Of a stretch of 64,000 nt of DNA, positions 25,138-32,636 are shown in pieces. The notes beneath the pieces were generated by a model. It was not told the DNA's origin and did not search any database. It saw only the letters and a list, made by a program, of their open reading frames with translations. Origin of the DNA: Nocardiopsis_C rhodophaea (GTDB lineage Bacteria; Actinomycetota; Actinomycetes; Streptosporangiales; Streptosporangiaceae); contig NZ_BAAAPC010000024.1 in NCBI RefSeq assembly GCF_039530945.1, positions 1 to 64,000 on the forward strand. Reading direction: 5' to 3'. Position 1 is the stretch's first letter. Each line of letters opens with the position of its first letter. A program made the position numbers and the translations under genes.

Positions 25138-26133
25138 ATGCCCACCCCCGTCCCCAAAGCCGAACTGCACCTGCACATCGAGGGCACGCTCGAACCCGAA
25201 CTGGCCTTCGAGCTGGCCGAGCGCAACGGGGTGCGGCTGCCCTACGCCACCGTGGAGGAGCTGCGCACCGCCTATTCCTTCACCGACCTGCGGTCGTTCC
25301 TCGACCTGTACTACGCGCTGATGGCGGTGCTGCGCACCGAGCGGGACTTCACCGACCTGGCCGAGGCCTACCTGGCCCGGGCGGCCGCTCAGGGCGTGCG
25401 CCACGCCGAGATCTTTTTCGACCCCCAGGCGCACACGGCCCGCGGTGTCGGGATGGACGTGGTCGTGCGCGGGCTGTCGGCGGCGCTGCGGGCGGCCGAG
25501 GACCGCCACGGGGTGACGACGCGGCTGATCCTGTGCTTCCTGCGGGACCTCCCGGCCGAGGAAGCCCTGCGCACGCTGGAGGAGGCGCGCCCCTACTTCG
25601 ACGTGATCAGCGGGGTCGGGCTGGACTCCGCCGAGCTGGGCAACCCGCCGGAGAAGTTCCGCGAGGTGTTCGCGCGGGCGCGGGCCGCCGGACTGCACCT
25701 GGTGGCCCACGCCGGCGAGGAGGGGCCGCCCGCCTATGTGTGGCAGGCCCTGGACGTGCTGGGGGTCGAGCGCGTCGACCACGGCGTGCGCTGCATGGAG
25801 GACGAGGCCCTGGTCGAGCTGCTGCGCAGCGAGCGCACCCCGCTGACGGTGTGCCCGCTGTCCAACGTGCGGCTGCGCGTGGTGGACCGGCTGGAGGACC
25901 ACCCGCTGCCCCGCATGCTGCGCGCCGGGCTGATGGTGACGGTCAACTCCGATGACCCCGCCTACTTCGGCGGCTATGCCGAGGACAACATGCGCGGCGT
26001 GCGCGCGGCCCTCGGGCTGGGCGAGGAGGACCTGCGCACCCTGGCCCGCAACTCCGTCAACGCCGCGTTCATCGGCGCCGAGCGGCGCGCCGCCCTGCTG
26101 GCCGAAGTCGACGCCCACCGGTTCGCCGACTGA
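25138..26133 (+). CDS. Adenine/adenosine deaminase (ADE-type)
   Basis: 331 residues of the amidohydrolase superfamily. Zinc ligands are visible in ELHLHIEGTLEPE, in LVAHAGEEGPP, in DHGVRCMED and in VNSDDPAYFGGY. HTARGVGMDVV, LIGVGLDSAELG-like and TVCPLSNVRLRV segments match the family. The HLHIEG and PAYFGGY signatures are those of the adenine deaminase branch rather than of true adenosine deaminase, so adenine to hypoxanthine (purine salvage) is the more likely reaction; the alternative cannot be excluded by eye. It is divergent from rnhA. Confidence 0.8.
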   Translation: MPTPVPKAELHLHIEGTLEPELAFELAERNGVRLPYATVEELRTAYSFTDLRSFLDLYYALMAVLRTERDFTDLAEAYLARAAAQGVRHAEIFFDPQAHTARGVGMDVVVRGLSAALRAAEDRHGVTTRLILCFLRDLPAEEALRTLEEARPYFDVISGVGLDSAELGNPPEKFREVFARARAAGLHLVAHAGEEGPPAYVWQALDVLGVERVDHGVRCMEDEALVELLRSERTPLTVCPLSNVRLRVVDRLEDHPLPRMLRAGLMVTVNSDDPAYFGGYAEDNMRGVRAALGLGEEDLRTLARNSVNAAFIGAERRAALLAEVDAHRFAD

Positions 26134-26358
26134 GGTCGGCCGCGGCGCGCGGGCACCAGGGGCGCTTCGGTCCGGGTGCGGACGGCGGGCGAGAGCGCAA
26201 TCACACTGCGAATCTGACCGATCCGGAATGAAACGCGGCGGGGCGTCGCGTTGGCGGTAGTGTCTCCGGCTCGCCCGCCCCCGGTGGTCAGTGGGCAGCC
26301 GGCCTTCGCACCCCCCGTGACCTGACGCAATCCATTCAGCAACCGCTGAGGAGCCTTC

Positions 26359-27570
26359 GTGCCTATCGCCCTGCTCGCCCTCGCTATCGGCGCGTTCGGA
26401 ATCGGCACCACCGAGTTCGTCGCCATGGGCATCCTGCCCGACGTGGCCACCTACTTCGGGGTGTCGATTCCCACGGCCGGGTACATCATCTCCGGCTATG
26501 CCCTCGGTGTGGTGGTCGGCGCCCCGCTGCTGGCCGCGCTCGGCGCCCGCGTCGACCGCAAGCGGCTGCTCATCGCCCTGATGGCGCTGTTCACCCTGGG
26601 CAACGTCGCCTCGGCGCTGGCCCCCAGCTTCGACCTGCTGCTGGTGTCGCGGTTCTTGACCGCGCTGCCGCACGGCACCTTCTTCGGGGTCGGATCGGTG
26701 GTGGCCGCCGCGCTGGTGCCGGCGACCAAGCGCGCCCAGGCGTTCGCGCTGATGATCGCGGGACTGACGATCGCCAACATCGTGGGGGTCCCCCTGACCA
26801 CGATCGCCTCCCACCACCTGGGCTGGCGCAGCACCTACGGACTGATCGCCGCCGTGGGCGTGCTGACCCTCATCCTGCTGGTCCGACTGGTGCCCGCCCA
26901 GCGGCCCCAGCCCGGCGCCTCGGTCCGCTCCGAGCTCGGCGCCCTGGCCCGCCTGCAGGTGTGGATGACGCTGCTGGTCGGCGCGGTGGGCTTCGGCGGT
27001 ATGTTCGCCGCCTACAGCTACATCTCCCCGATGATGACCGAGGTGGCGGGCTTCGGCGCCCCGGCCGTGGCCGTCATCCTGGCTGTCTACGGCGTGGGCA
27101 TGACGGTGGGCAACCTCGTCGGCGGGCGCGCGGCCGACTGGGCGCTGCTGCCCACGATGTATGTGTGCCTGATCAGCATGGCGGTGGCGCTGCTGCTCCT
27201 GCACTTCCTGGCCCCGTTCAAGATCGCGGCGGTGGTGATGGTGTTCCTGGTCGCTGTCACCGGCACCGCCCTGGTGCCCTCCCTGCAGATCCGCCTGATG
27301 GACTCCGCCAAGGACGCGCCGTCGCTGGCGGCCGCGCTGAACCATTCCGCGCTCAACCTCGCCAACGCGGCCGGGGCCTGGCTGGGCGGGCTGGTCATCG
27401 CCGCCGGCTACGGCTACACCGCCCCCAACCTGCTGGGGGCGGGCCTGGCGGTGGCCGGGCTGGTGGTAGCCGCGGCCTCGGGCATGCTGGACCGCCGCGT
27501 GCGCCGCGCGGCCCCGGCGGGCGCCGAGGACGGGGAAAGCACCGGGCAGACCTCGGCGACCACGGTGTGA
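26359..27570 (+). CDS. MFS transporter (DHA1 family)
   Basis: 403 residues with about 12 hydrophobic segments. The opening LALAIGAFGIGTTEFVAMGILP is typical of the AraJ/YdhP/sugar-efflux branch of DHA1 exporters. The motif-A loop appears as GARVDRKRLL between segments 2 and 3, and motif C-like Gly-rich helix 5 follows (ALMIAGLTIANIVGVPL). Likely a proton-driven drug or sugar exporter. GTG start with GAGGAG seven bases upstream. Substrate cannot be told from sequence. Confidence 0.85.
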   Translation: MPIALLALAIGAFGIGTTEFVAMGILPDVATYFGVSIPTAGYIISGYALGVVVGAPLLAALGARVDRKRLLIALMALFTLGNVASALAPSFDLLLVSRFLTALPHGTFFGVGSVVAAALVPATKRAQAFALMIAGLTIANIVGVPLTTIASHHLGWRSTYGLIAAVGVLTLILLVRLVPAQRPQPGASVRSELGALARLQVWMTLLVGAVGFGGMFAAYSYISPMMTEVAGFGAPAVAVILAVYGVGMTVGNLVGGRAADWALLPTMYVCLISMAVALLLLHFLAPFKIAAVVMVFLVAVTGTALVPSLQIRLMDSAKDAPSLAAALNHSALNLANAAGAWLGGLVIAAGYGYTAPNLLGAGLAVAGLVVAAASGMLDRRVRRAAPAGAEDGESTGQTSATTV

Positions 27571-27678
27571 CGCCTGTTGCGGGCGAAAGCCGATTGTCGC
27601 CCGTGCCCCACTCGACACCCACCGGGCGCCGCGAGAGGGTGAGCGCCGAAGCATGACGGCGATGCGGAGGTCGAGGCG

Positions 27679-28608
27679 ATGAGTGCGGCGAACGCGGGCC
27701 TGGTCGAACTCGTACCGGGCGTGCACGCGTGGGTGCAGCCCGACGGGTCGTGGTGGATCAACAACGCGGGCGTCGTCCGTGGCGACGGCGGCGGTGAGGC
27801 CCTGGTCATCGACACCTGCTGCACGGCCGACCGCACGCGGCGCTTCCTCGCGGCCGTGCGGCGGGCGGTGGGCGGGGCGCCCCTGCGCTTCGCGCTCAAC
27901 ACGCACATGCACGGCGATCACACCTACGGCAACTATCTGCTGCCCCAGGAGACGACCGTCATCGCACATGAGGCGACCCGCGCGGGCATGCTCGCCGACC
28001 CGTTCATCGAGGGCTGCCCACCGGTGTGGCAGCCCACCCCCGACTGGAGCGGGGCGCGCCTGCGCACGCCCACCCTGACTGTGGCCGACGCGTTGACGCT
28101 GCACCTGGGCGGGCGGCGGGTGGAGCTGCGCCACCCCGGCCACAGCGCCCACACCCGGGGCGACATGGTGGCCTGGCTTCCCGACGAACGCGTCCTGTTC
28201 ACGGGTGACCTGGTGTTCCACCAGGTCACCCCGCTGGTGCTGATGGGGTCGCTGCAGGGGGCGCGGCGCTCGGTGGAGTGGCTGGGGGACTTCGAGCCCG
28301 ACCACATCGTCCCCGGCCACGGCGGGCTGCTCGGCGCGGGGGCGTTTGGCACGGTGCTGGCGGCCCACGACCGCTACTACCGCTTCATCCAGGAGACGGC
28401 CGCCTGGGGGCGCGCCGAGGGGCTGAGCCCGCTGGAGGCCGCCAACGGCGCCGAGCTGGGCGAGTTCGCCGCCTGGCACGACCCCGAGCGGGTGGTGCTC
28501 AATTTGCACCTGGCCTATGCGGAGGCCGATGGCGCCGAGCCCGACCTGCTGGCCGCGTTCGCCGATGCGGTCACCTACAACGGCGGGCCCCTGCGCTGCG
28601 CCGTGTGA
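27679..28608 (+). CDS. MBL-fold metallo-hydrolase
   Basis: 309 residues. The metal-site motif is NTHMHGDHTYGNY, followed by HPGHSAHTRGDMV, FTGDLVF and VPGHGGLLG, giving a full binuclear zinc set. A NNAGVVRGDGGGEALVIDTCCT segment opens the fold. This group includes glyoxalase II-like and lactamase-like hydrolases of unknown substrate. It lies on the same strand 196 bases before the mycofactocin operon; it may be unrelated, or a helper of it. The start ATG at 27679 has GAGGCG upstream. Confidence 0.8.
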   Translation: MSAANAGLVELVPGVHAWVQPDGSWWINNAGVVRGDGGGEALVIDTCCTADRTRRFLAAVRRAVGGAPLRFALNTHMHGDHTYGNYLLPQETTVIAHEATRAGMLADPFIEGCPPVWQPTPDWSGARLRTPTLTVADALTLHLGGRRVELRHPGHSAHTRGDMVAWLPDERVLFTGDLVFHQVTPLVLMGSLQGARRSVEWLGDFEPDHIVPGHGGLLGAGAFGTVLAAHDRYYRFIQETAAWGRAEGLSPLEAANGAELGEFAAWHDPERVVLNLHLAYAEADGAEPDLLAAFADAVTYNGGPLRCAV

Positions 28609-28804
28609 GGGCGGTGCCCAGCCCCGGGCCCCCGCCGGCGGCCGCGCCCGGGCACCGCGGCGGGCGCGGCATCGTGCCGCTGGGCGGCCACAGGTGCCCC
28701 GCGCACCCTTCCGTTCCACCGTGAATACCGTTAACGTTTCGTGTGGTGGCGCGAATCACACCGCATGGCGCGCCGTGGCGCGCACGGTCGGCGAAGGGAG
28801 CACG

Positions 28805-28942
28805 ATGAGCCCCCAACCCCAGATGCCCCTCCCCCCACCCCCTGACCCCCAGACCGCTCCCAGCGGCGAACACGGCGACCTGGTCGACGACGAACTCCTC
28901 GTAGAAGACGTCTCCATCGACGGCATGTGCGGCGTCTACTAG
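28805..28942 (+). CDS. mftA: Mycofactocin precursor peptide MftA
   Basis: 45 residues. The C-terminus ends in IDGMCGVY, the hallmark of MftA; the final Val-Tyr pair is decarboxylated and cross-linked by MftC to form the core of the redox cofactor mycofactocin. The N-terminal leader is Pro-rich and then acidic (LVDDELLVEDVS), fitting RRE recognition by MftB. GGGAG lies six bases before the ATG. The 196-base upstream region holds a CGTTAACG palindrome (28729-28736) and probably the operon promoter. A short hairpin covers the stop codon. Confidence 0.92.
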   Translation: MSPQPQMPLPPPPDPQTAPSGEHGDLVDDELLVEDVSIDGMCGVY

Positions 28943-28947
28943 ACGCC
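28931..28947 (+). promoter_or_regulatory. Small hairpin spanning the mftA stop codon
   Basis: GGCGTC (28931-28936) and GACGCC (28942-28947) with a TACTA loop give a 6-bp stem that encloses the codons for the final Val-Tyr and the stop. It may protect the short peptide mRNA or set the ratio of MftA to downstream proteins. Confidence 0.4.
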
Positions 28948-28963
28948 GCAAGGGACGTCGGCC

Positions 28964-29281
28964 ATGCCCGAACCCGCCCACCTGGACCTCGACCGCGCCT
29001 GGGACCTCCACCCGCAGGTCGCCGTGCGCCCCGAACCGTTCGGCGCGCTGCTCTACCACTTCGGCACGCGCCGCCTGTCGTTTGTGAAGGACCCCCGGCT
29101 GCTGGACGTCGTGCGCGCCCTGCCCGACCACACCAGCGCCCGCGCGGCCTGCGCCCAGGCCAACGTCACCGAGGCCGAGCTGCCCCGCTACGCCCGCGCG
29201 CTGGCCCGGCTGGCCGCCACCCACATGGTCATCGAACGTCCCGACGCCCCCCTCACCGCCCCCGCGAAGGACCGCCCGTGA
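28964..29281 (+). CDS. mftB: Mycofactocin chaperone MftB
   Basis: 105 residues, a PqqD-like RRE protein. It binds the MftA leader and presents it to MftC. Visible family features are WDLHPQVAVRPEPFGALLYHFGTRRLSFV near the N-terminus and a helical C-terminal half. It starts 21 bases after mftA with AAGGGA upstream. Its stop overlaps the GTG start of mftC (GTGA), so the two are coupled. Confidence 0.9.
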   Translation: MPEPAHLDLDRAWDLHPQVAVRPEPFGALLYHFGTRRLSFVKDPRLLDVVRALPDHTSARAACAQANVTEAELPRYARALARLAATHMVIERPDAPLTAPAKDRP

Positions 29282-30570
29282 CCCCACCCCCACCCCCACC
29301 CCCTGCGCACGGCACGCGCCTGGCCGACCACTTCCAGCACGGCCTGTCCTCCCCCATCTGCCTGACCTGGGAGCTCACCTACGCCTGCAACCTGTCCTGC
29401 GCGCACTGCCTGTCCAGCTCCGGGCGGCGCGACCCGCACGAGCTGAGCACCGCCGAGGCCACAGCCGTCATCGACGAACTGGAGGCCATGCGGGTCTTCT
29501 ACGTCAACATCGGCGGCGGCGAACCCACCGTCCGCCCCGACTTCTGGGAGCTGCTCGACTACGCCACCGCCCACCACGTCGGCGTCAAATTCTCCACCAA
29601 CGGCGTGAAGATCACCGACACGGTGGCGCGCCGCCTGGCCGCCAACGACTACGTCGACGTGCAGATCTCTCTGGACGGCGCCACCGCCGAGGTCAACGAC
29701 GCCGTGCGCGGCCCCGGCTCCTATGCCACCGCCCTGCGCGCCCTGGACCGCCTGGCCGCGGCCGACACCAGCGGCGTCAAACTCTCGGTCGTCGCCACCC
29801 GCCACAACATCGCCCAGCTCGACGCCCTGCTGGCGCTGGCCGACCGCTACGGCGCCACGCTGCGGCTCACCCGCCTGCGCCCCGCGGGCCGCGGCGCGCG
29901 CGTATGGAACGACCTGCACCCCACCCCCGCCCAGCAGCGCACCCTGTACGACTGGCTGCTGGACCACGGCGAACGGGTCCTCACCGGCGACTCCTTCTTC
30001 CACCTGTCGGCCTACGGCCAGGCCCTGCCCGGCCTCAACCTGTGCGGCGCCGGGCGCGTGGTGTGCCTGATCGACCCGGTCGGCGACGTCTACGCCTGCC
30101 CGTTCGCCATCCACGAGGAATTCCGGGCCGGCTCGGTGCGCGATCCGGGCGGGTTCACCCGGGTGTGGCGCTCCTCGGAGCTGTTCGCCCAGCTGCGCCA
30201 ACCCGACACCGGCGGGGCCTGCGCCTCCTGCGACGCCTACGACGCCTGCCGGGGCGGGTGCATGGCGGCCAAGTTCTTCACCGGTCTGCCGCTGCAGGGA
30301 CCCGACCCCGAGTGCGTCAAAGGGCACGGCGCCCAGGCCCTGCGCGGCGTCGACACCGCCCGCACGCCCCGCCCCAGCCCCGACCACTCCCACCGCACCG
30401 GGCCGCGGAAAGACCCTCCCGCCTCCCGGCCCCAGGCTCGCCCCCCGTCGCCGGGGCCGGTACCGGTGACCATCGCGCGCCGCCGCCCGGCCGCGCCGTG
30501 CGCCGAGCACCCCCTGGCCGACGCCCCTTCCTCGGCCCACCCCCCAGGCGGTCGGGCATGCGGGAGCTGA
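29278..30570 (+). CDS. mftC: Mycofactocin radical SAM maturase MftC
   Basis: 430 residues. The radical-SAM cluster motif is CNLSCAHC near residue 36. IGGGEPTVRPDF (SAM contact) and FSTNGVKI follow. The SPASM domain has its auxiliary-cluster cysteines in LCGAGRVVCLIDPVGDVYACPF, CASCDAYDACRGGC and a last Cys in PDPECVKG. MftC oxidatively decarboxylates and then cyclises the Val-Tyr end of MftA. After the last Cys there are about 80 residues, the final 60 Pro/Arg-rich, making it somewhat longer than the usual 390 or so. It overlaps the next gene by 13 bases. Confidence 0.93.
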   Translation: MTPPPPPPPAHGTRLADHFQHGLSSPICLTWELTYACNLSCAHCLSSSGRRDPHELSTAEATAVIDELEAMRVFYVNIGGGEPTVRPDFWELLDYATAHHVGVKFSTNGVKITDTVARRLAANDYVDVQISLDGATAEVNDAVRGPGSYATALRALDRLAAADTSGVKLSVVATRHNIAQLDALLALADRYGATLRLTRLRPAGRGARVWNDLHPTPAQQRTLYDWLLDHGERVLTGDSFFHLSAYGQALPGLNLCGAGRVVCLIDPVGDVYACPFAIHEEFRAGSVRDPGGFTRVWRSSELFAQLRQPDTGGACASCDAYDACRGGCMAAKFFTGLPLQGPDPECVKGHGAQALRGVDTARTPRPSPDHSHRTGPRKDPPASRPQARPPSPGPVPVTIARRRPAAPCAEHPLADAPSSAHPPGGRACGS

Positions 30571-32591
30571 CCGATCCCGTGGAGCTGGCCGGGCGCCCGG
30601 CGCCCGCGCGGGTGCTGTTCGGCCCGCACGAGACCAACCTCGGCGACGGCCGCGCCCTGTCACCGCGGCACACCGCCTACTACGCGCGGCGCGCCGCGGG
30701 CGGGGCCGGGGTCATCGTCACCGAGACCGCCTCCGTGCACGCCGACGACCACCCCTATGAGCGCGCCCCGCTGGCCGACGCGTGCCGCCCGGGGTGGGCC
30801 GCGGCGGCCGCGGCCTGCCACGCCCACGGCGCCCTGGTGCTGGCCGGGCTCGGGCACGCCGGGTCGCAGGGGTCCAGCGCCTACTCCCAGCGGGTGCTGT
30901 GGGCGCCCTCGCCCGTGGCCGATGTCATCAGCCGCGAGATGCCGGCCGCCCTGGAGCGCGAGCAGATCGCCGAGGTGGTGGCGGGGTTCGGCGCGGCCGC
31001 CGCGCTGGCCGCCGAGGCGGGACTCGACGGTGTGGAGGTCGACGCCGGGGCCTACGCGCTGCTGCGCCAGTTCCACTCCGGGCTGACCAACACCCGCACC
31101 GACGCCTACGGCCGCGACCGGCTGCGGCTGACCCGCGAGGTGCTGGCGGCGGTGCGCGCGGCCCTGGGGCCCGGGCGCGTCCTGGCGCTGCGGCTGTCGT
31201 GCGACGAGCTCGCCCCCTGGGCCGGTGTCACCCCCGAGGAGGCGGCCGCGCAGGTGGAAGCGCTGGCCGACGCGGTGGATCTGCTGACGGTGGTGCGCGG
31301 CGGCCCGTTGGCGCCGCGCGCCTACCGCCCCGACCTGCACACCCCGCCGGGTTTCAACCGCGAGCTGTGCGCGGCGATGCGCGCGGCGGCGGGCGGCCGG
31401 TGCGCGGTGGCGCTGCAGGGCAGCGTCGTCGATGCCGACCAGGCGCGCTCGGCCCTGGCCGAGGGGGTGGCCGACCTGGTGGAGATGACCCGGGCGCAGA
31501 TCGCCGACCCGGACCTGGTGGCCTGGGCGCGGGCCGGGGCCGCCGAGCGGATCCGCCCGTGTGTGCTGTGCAACCAGGCCTGCCAGGTCCGCGACCCCCG
31601 CAACCCGGTGGTGTCGTGCATCGCCGAGCCGCGCAGCGGGCATGAGACCGCGGAGCCTCCCGCCGATCCTCCTGCCGCCGGGCACGCGCCCGCGGCGCGC
31701 GAGGTGCTGGTGGTCGGCGGCGGCCCGGCGGGACTGGAGTGCGCCCGGGCCGCGGCGCTGCGCGGGCACCGGGTCACCCTGGCCGAGCGCACCGGGCGCC
31801 TGGGCGGCATGCTGCGCACCGCCGCCGCACCCTTCGGCGGCGCCGCGGCCTCGGGCCGCGGGCGGCTGGGGCTGCTGGTCGGCTGGTGGGAGCGGGAGTG
31901 CCGCCGCCTGGGCGTGCGCGTGGAGCTGGAGCGCCACATCGGCGCCGCCGACCTGGACGCGGCGGCGCACCGGGGGGCCGAGGTCGTGCTGGCCACAGGA
32001 TCGCGCCCCGGCGCCCCGCCCGCCCTCCCCGGCACCTGTGGCCCGGAAGGGGAGGGCGCCCCGGCGTGGCTGGACGTCGCCGACGTGCTCATCCGCCCCG
32101 GCCTGCTGCCCGCCGAGGGCCCGCTGGTCCTCCACGATCCCATCGGCGGACCGGTGGCCGTCGCGGCCGCCGAATGGCTGGCCGCCGCGGGGCGCAGCGT
32201 CCACCTCGTGACCCCCGCCCGCATCGTGGGCGAGCGGCTGGCGCTGTGCGGGGACCTGGCCGACGCCAACGCGCGGCTGCAGCGGGCGGGGGTCGCCCGC
32301 CACCCCCGCTCTCGGCTGCGCGCGGCCCGGCGGGGCCGGGTGCTCCTGCAGGACGTGTGGACCGCCCACCGGCGCGAGATCGGCTGTGCCGCGGTGATCG
32401 ACTGCGGGCACCGGCGGCCCGAGGAGTCCCTCTACACCCAGCGGCCCGGCACGCCCCGCGCCGGGGACTGCGTGGCGCCGCGCACCGTACTCGAAGCGGT
32501 TCTGGAGGGCCGCCGGCGCGCCGCGGACCTGGGCTCTCCCGGTGAGCGGGGGGCGCCCCGCCCGGCCGCCGCCGCGCCCGCCCCCGGCTGA
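30558..32591 (+). CDS. Mycofactocin-associated FadH/OYE oxidoreductase 1
   Basis: 677 residues. The N-terminal half is an Old Yellow Enzyme TIM barrel for FMN (LLRQFHSGLTNTRTDAYG segment). A four-Cys [4Fe-4S] motif follows (CVLCNQACQVRDPRNPVVSC, near residues 335-354), then an FAD/NAD(P)-binding half with VLVVGGGPAGLECARAAALRG. This is the 2,4-dienoyl-CoA reductase layout. NCBI models name two such proteins as regular neighbours of mycofactocin genes. The barrel start is shortened (VELAGRPAPARVLFGPHETN). The substrate is unknown. Coupled to mftC by overlap. Confidence 0.85.
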   Translation: MRELTDPVELAGRPAPARVLFGPHETNLGDGRALSPRHTAYYARRAAGGAGVIVTETASVHADDHPYERAPLADACRPGWAAAAAACHAHGALVLAGLGHAGSQGSSAYSQRVLWAPSPVADVISREMPAALEREQIAEVVAGFGAAAALAAEAGLDGVEVDAGAYALLRQFHSGLTNTRTDAYGRDRLRLTREVLAAVRAALGPGRVLALRLSCDELAPWAGVTPEEAAAQVEALADAVDLLTVVRGGPLAPRAYRPDLHTPPGFNRELCAAMRAAAGGRCAVALQGSVVDADQARSALAEGVADLVEMTRAQIADPDLVAWARAGAAERIRPCVLCNQACQVRDPRNPVVSCIAEPRSGHETAEPPADPPAAGHAPAAREVLVVGGGPAGLECARAAALRGHRVTLAERTGRLGGMLRTAAAPFGGAAASGRGRLGLLVGWWERECRRLGVRVELERHIGAADLDAAAHRGAEVVLATGSRPGAPPALPGTCGPEGEGAPAWLDVADVLIRPGLLPAEGPLVLHDPIGGPVAVAAAEWLAAAGRSVHLVTPARIVGERLALCGDLADANARLQRAGVARHPRSRLRAARRGRVLLQDVWTAHRREIGCAAVIDCGHRRPEESLYTQRPGTPRAGDCVAPRTVLEAVLEGRRRAADLGSPGERGAPRPAAAAPAPG

Positions 32592-32636
32592 CCCGCGGCC
32601 CGGCCGCGGCACCGACGAGCAGGAGAGGAGGCGCCG

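Noticed and set aside
24508..28719. A 1403-codon open frame on the minus strand
   Set aside because: Only its last 160 codons (RNase HI) are real. The rest is the shadow of the deaminase, MFS and MBL genes on the other strand, with His/Gln/Gly/Arg-rich composition typical of such shadows.
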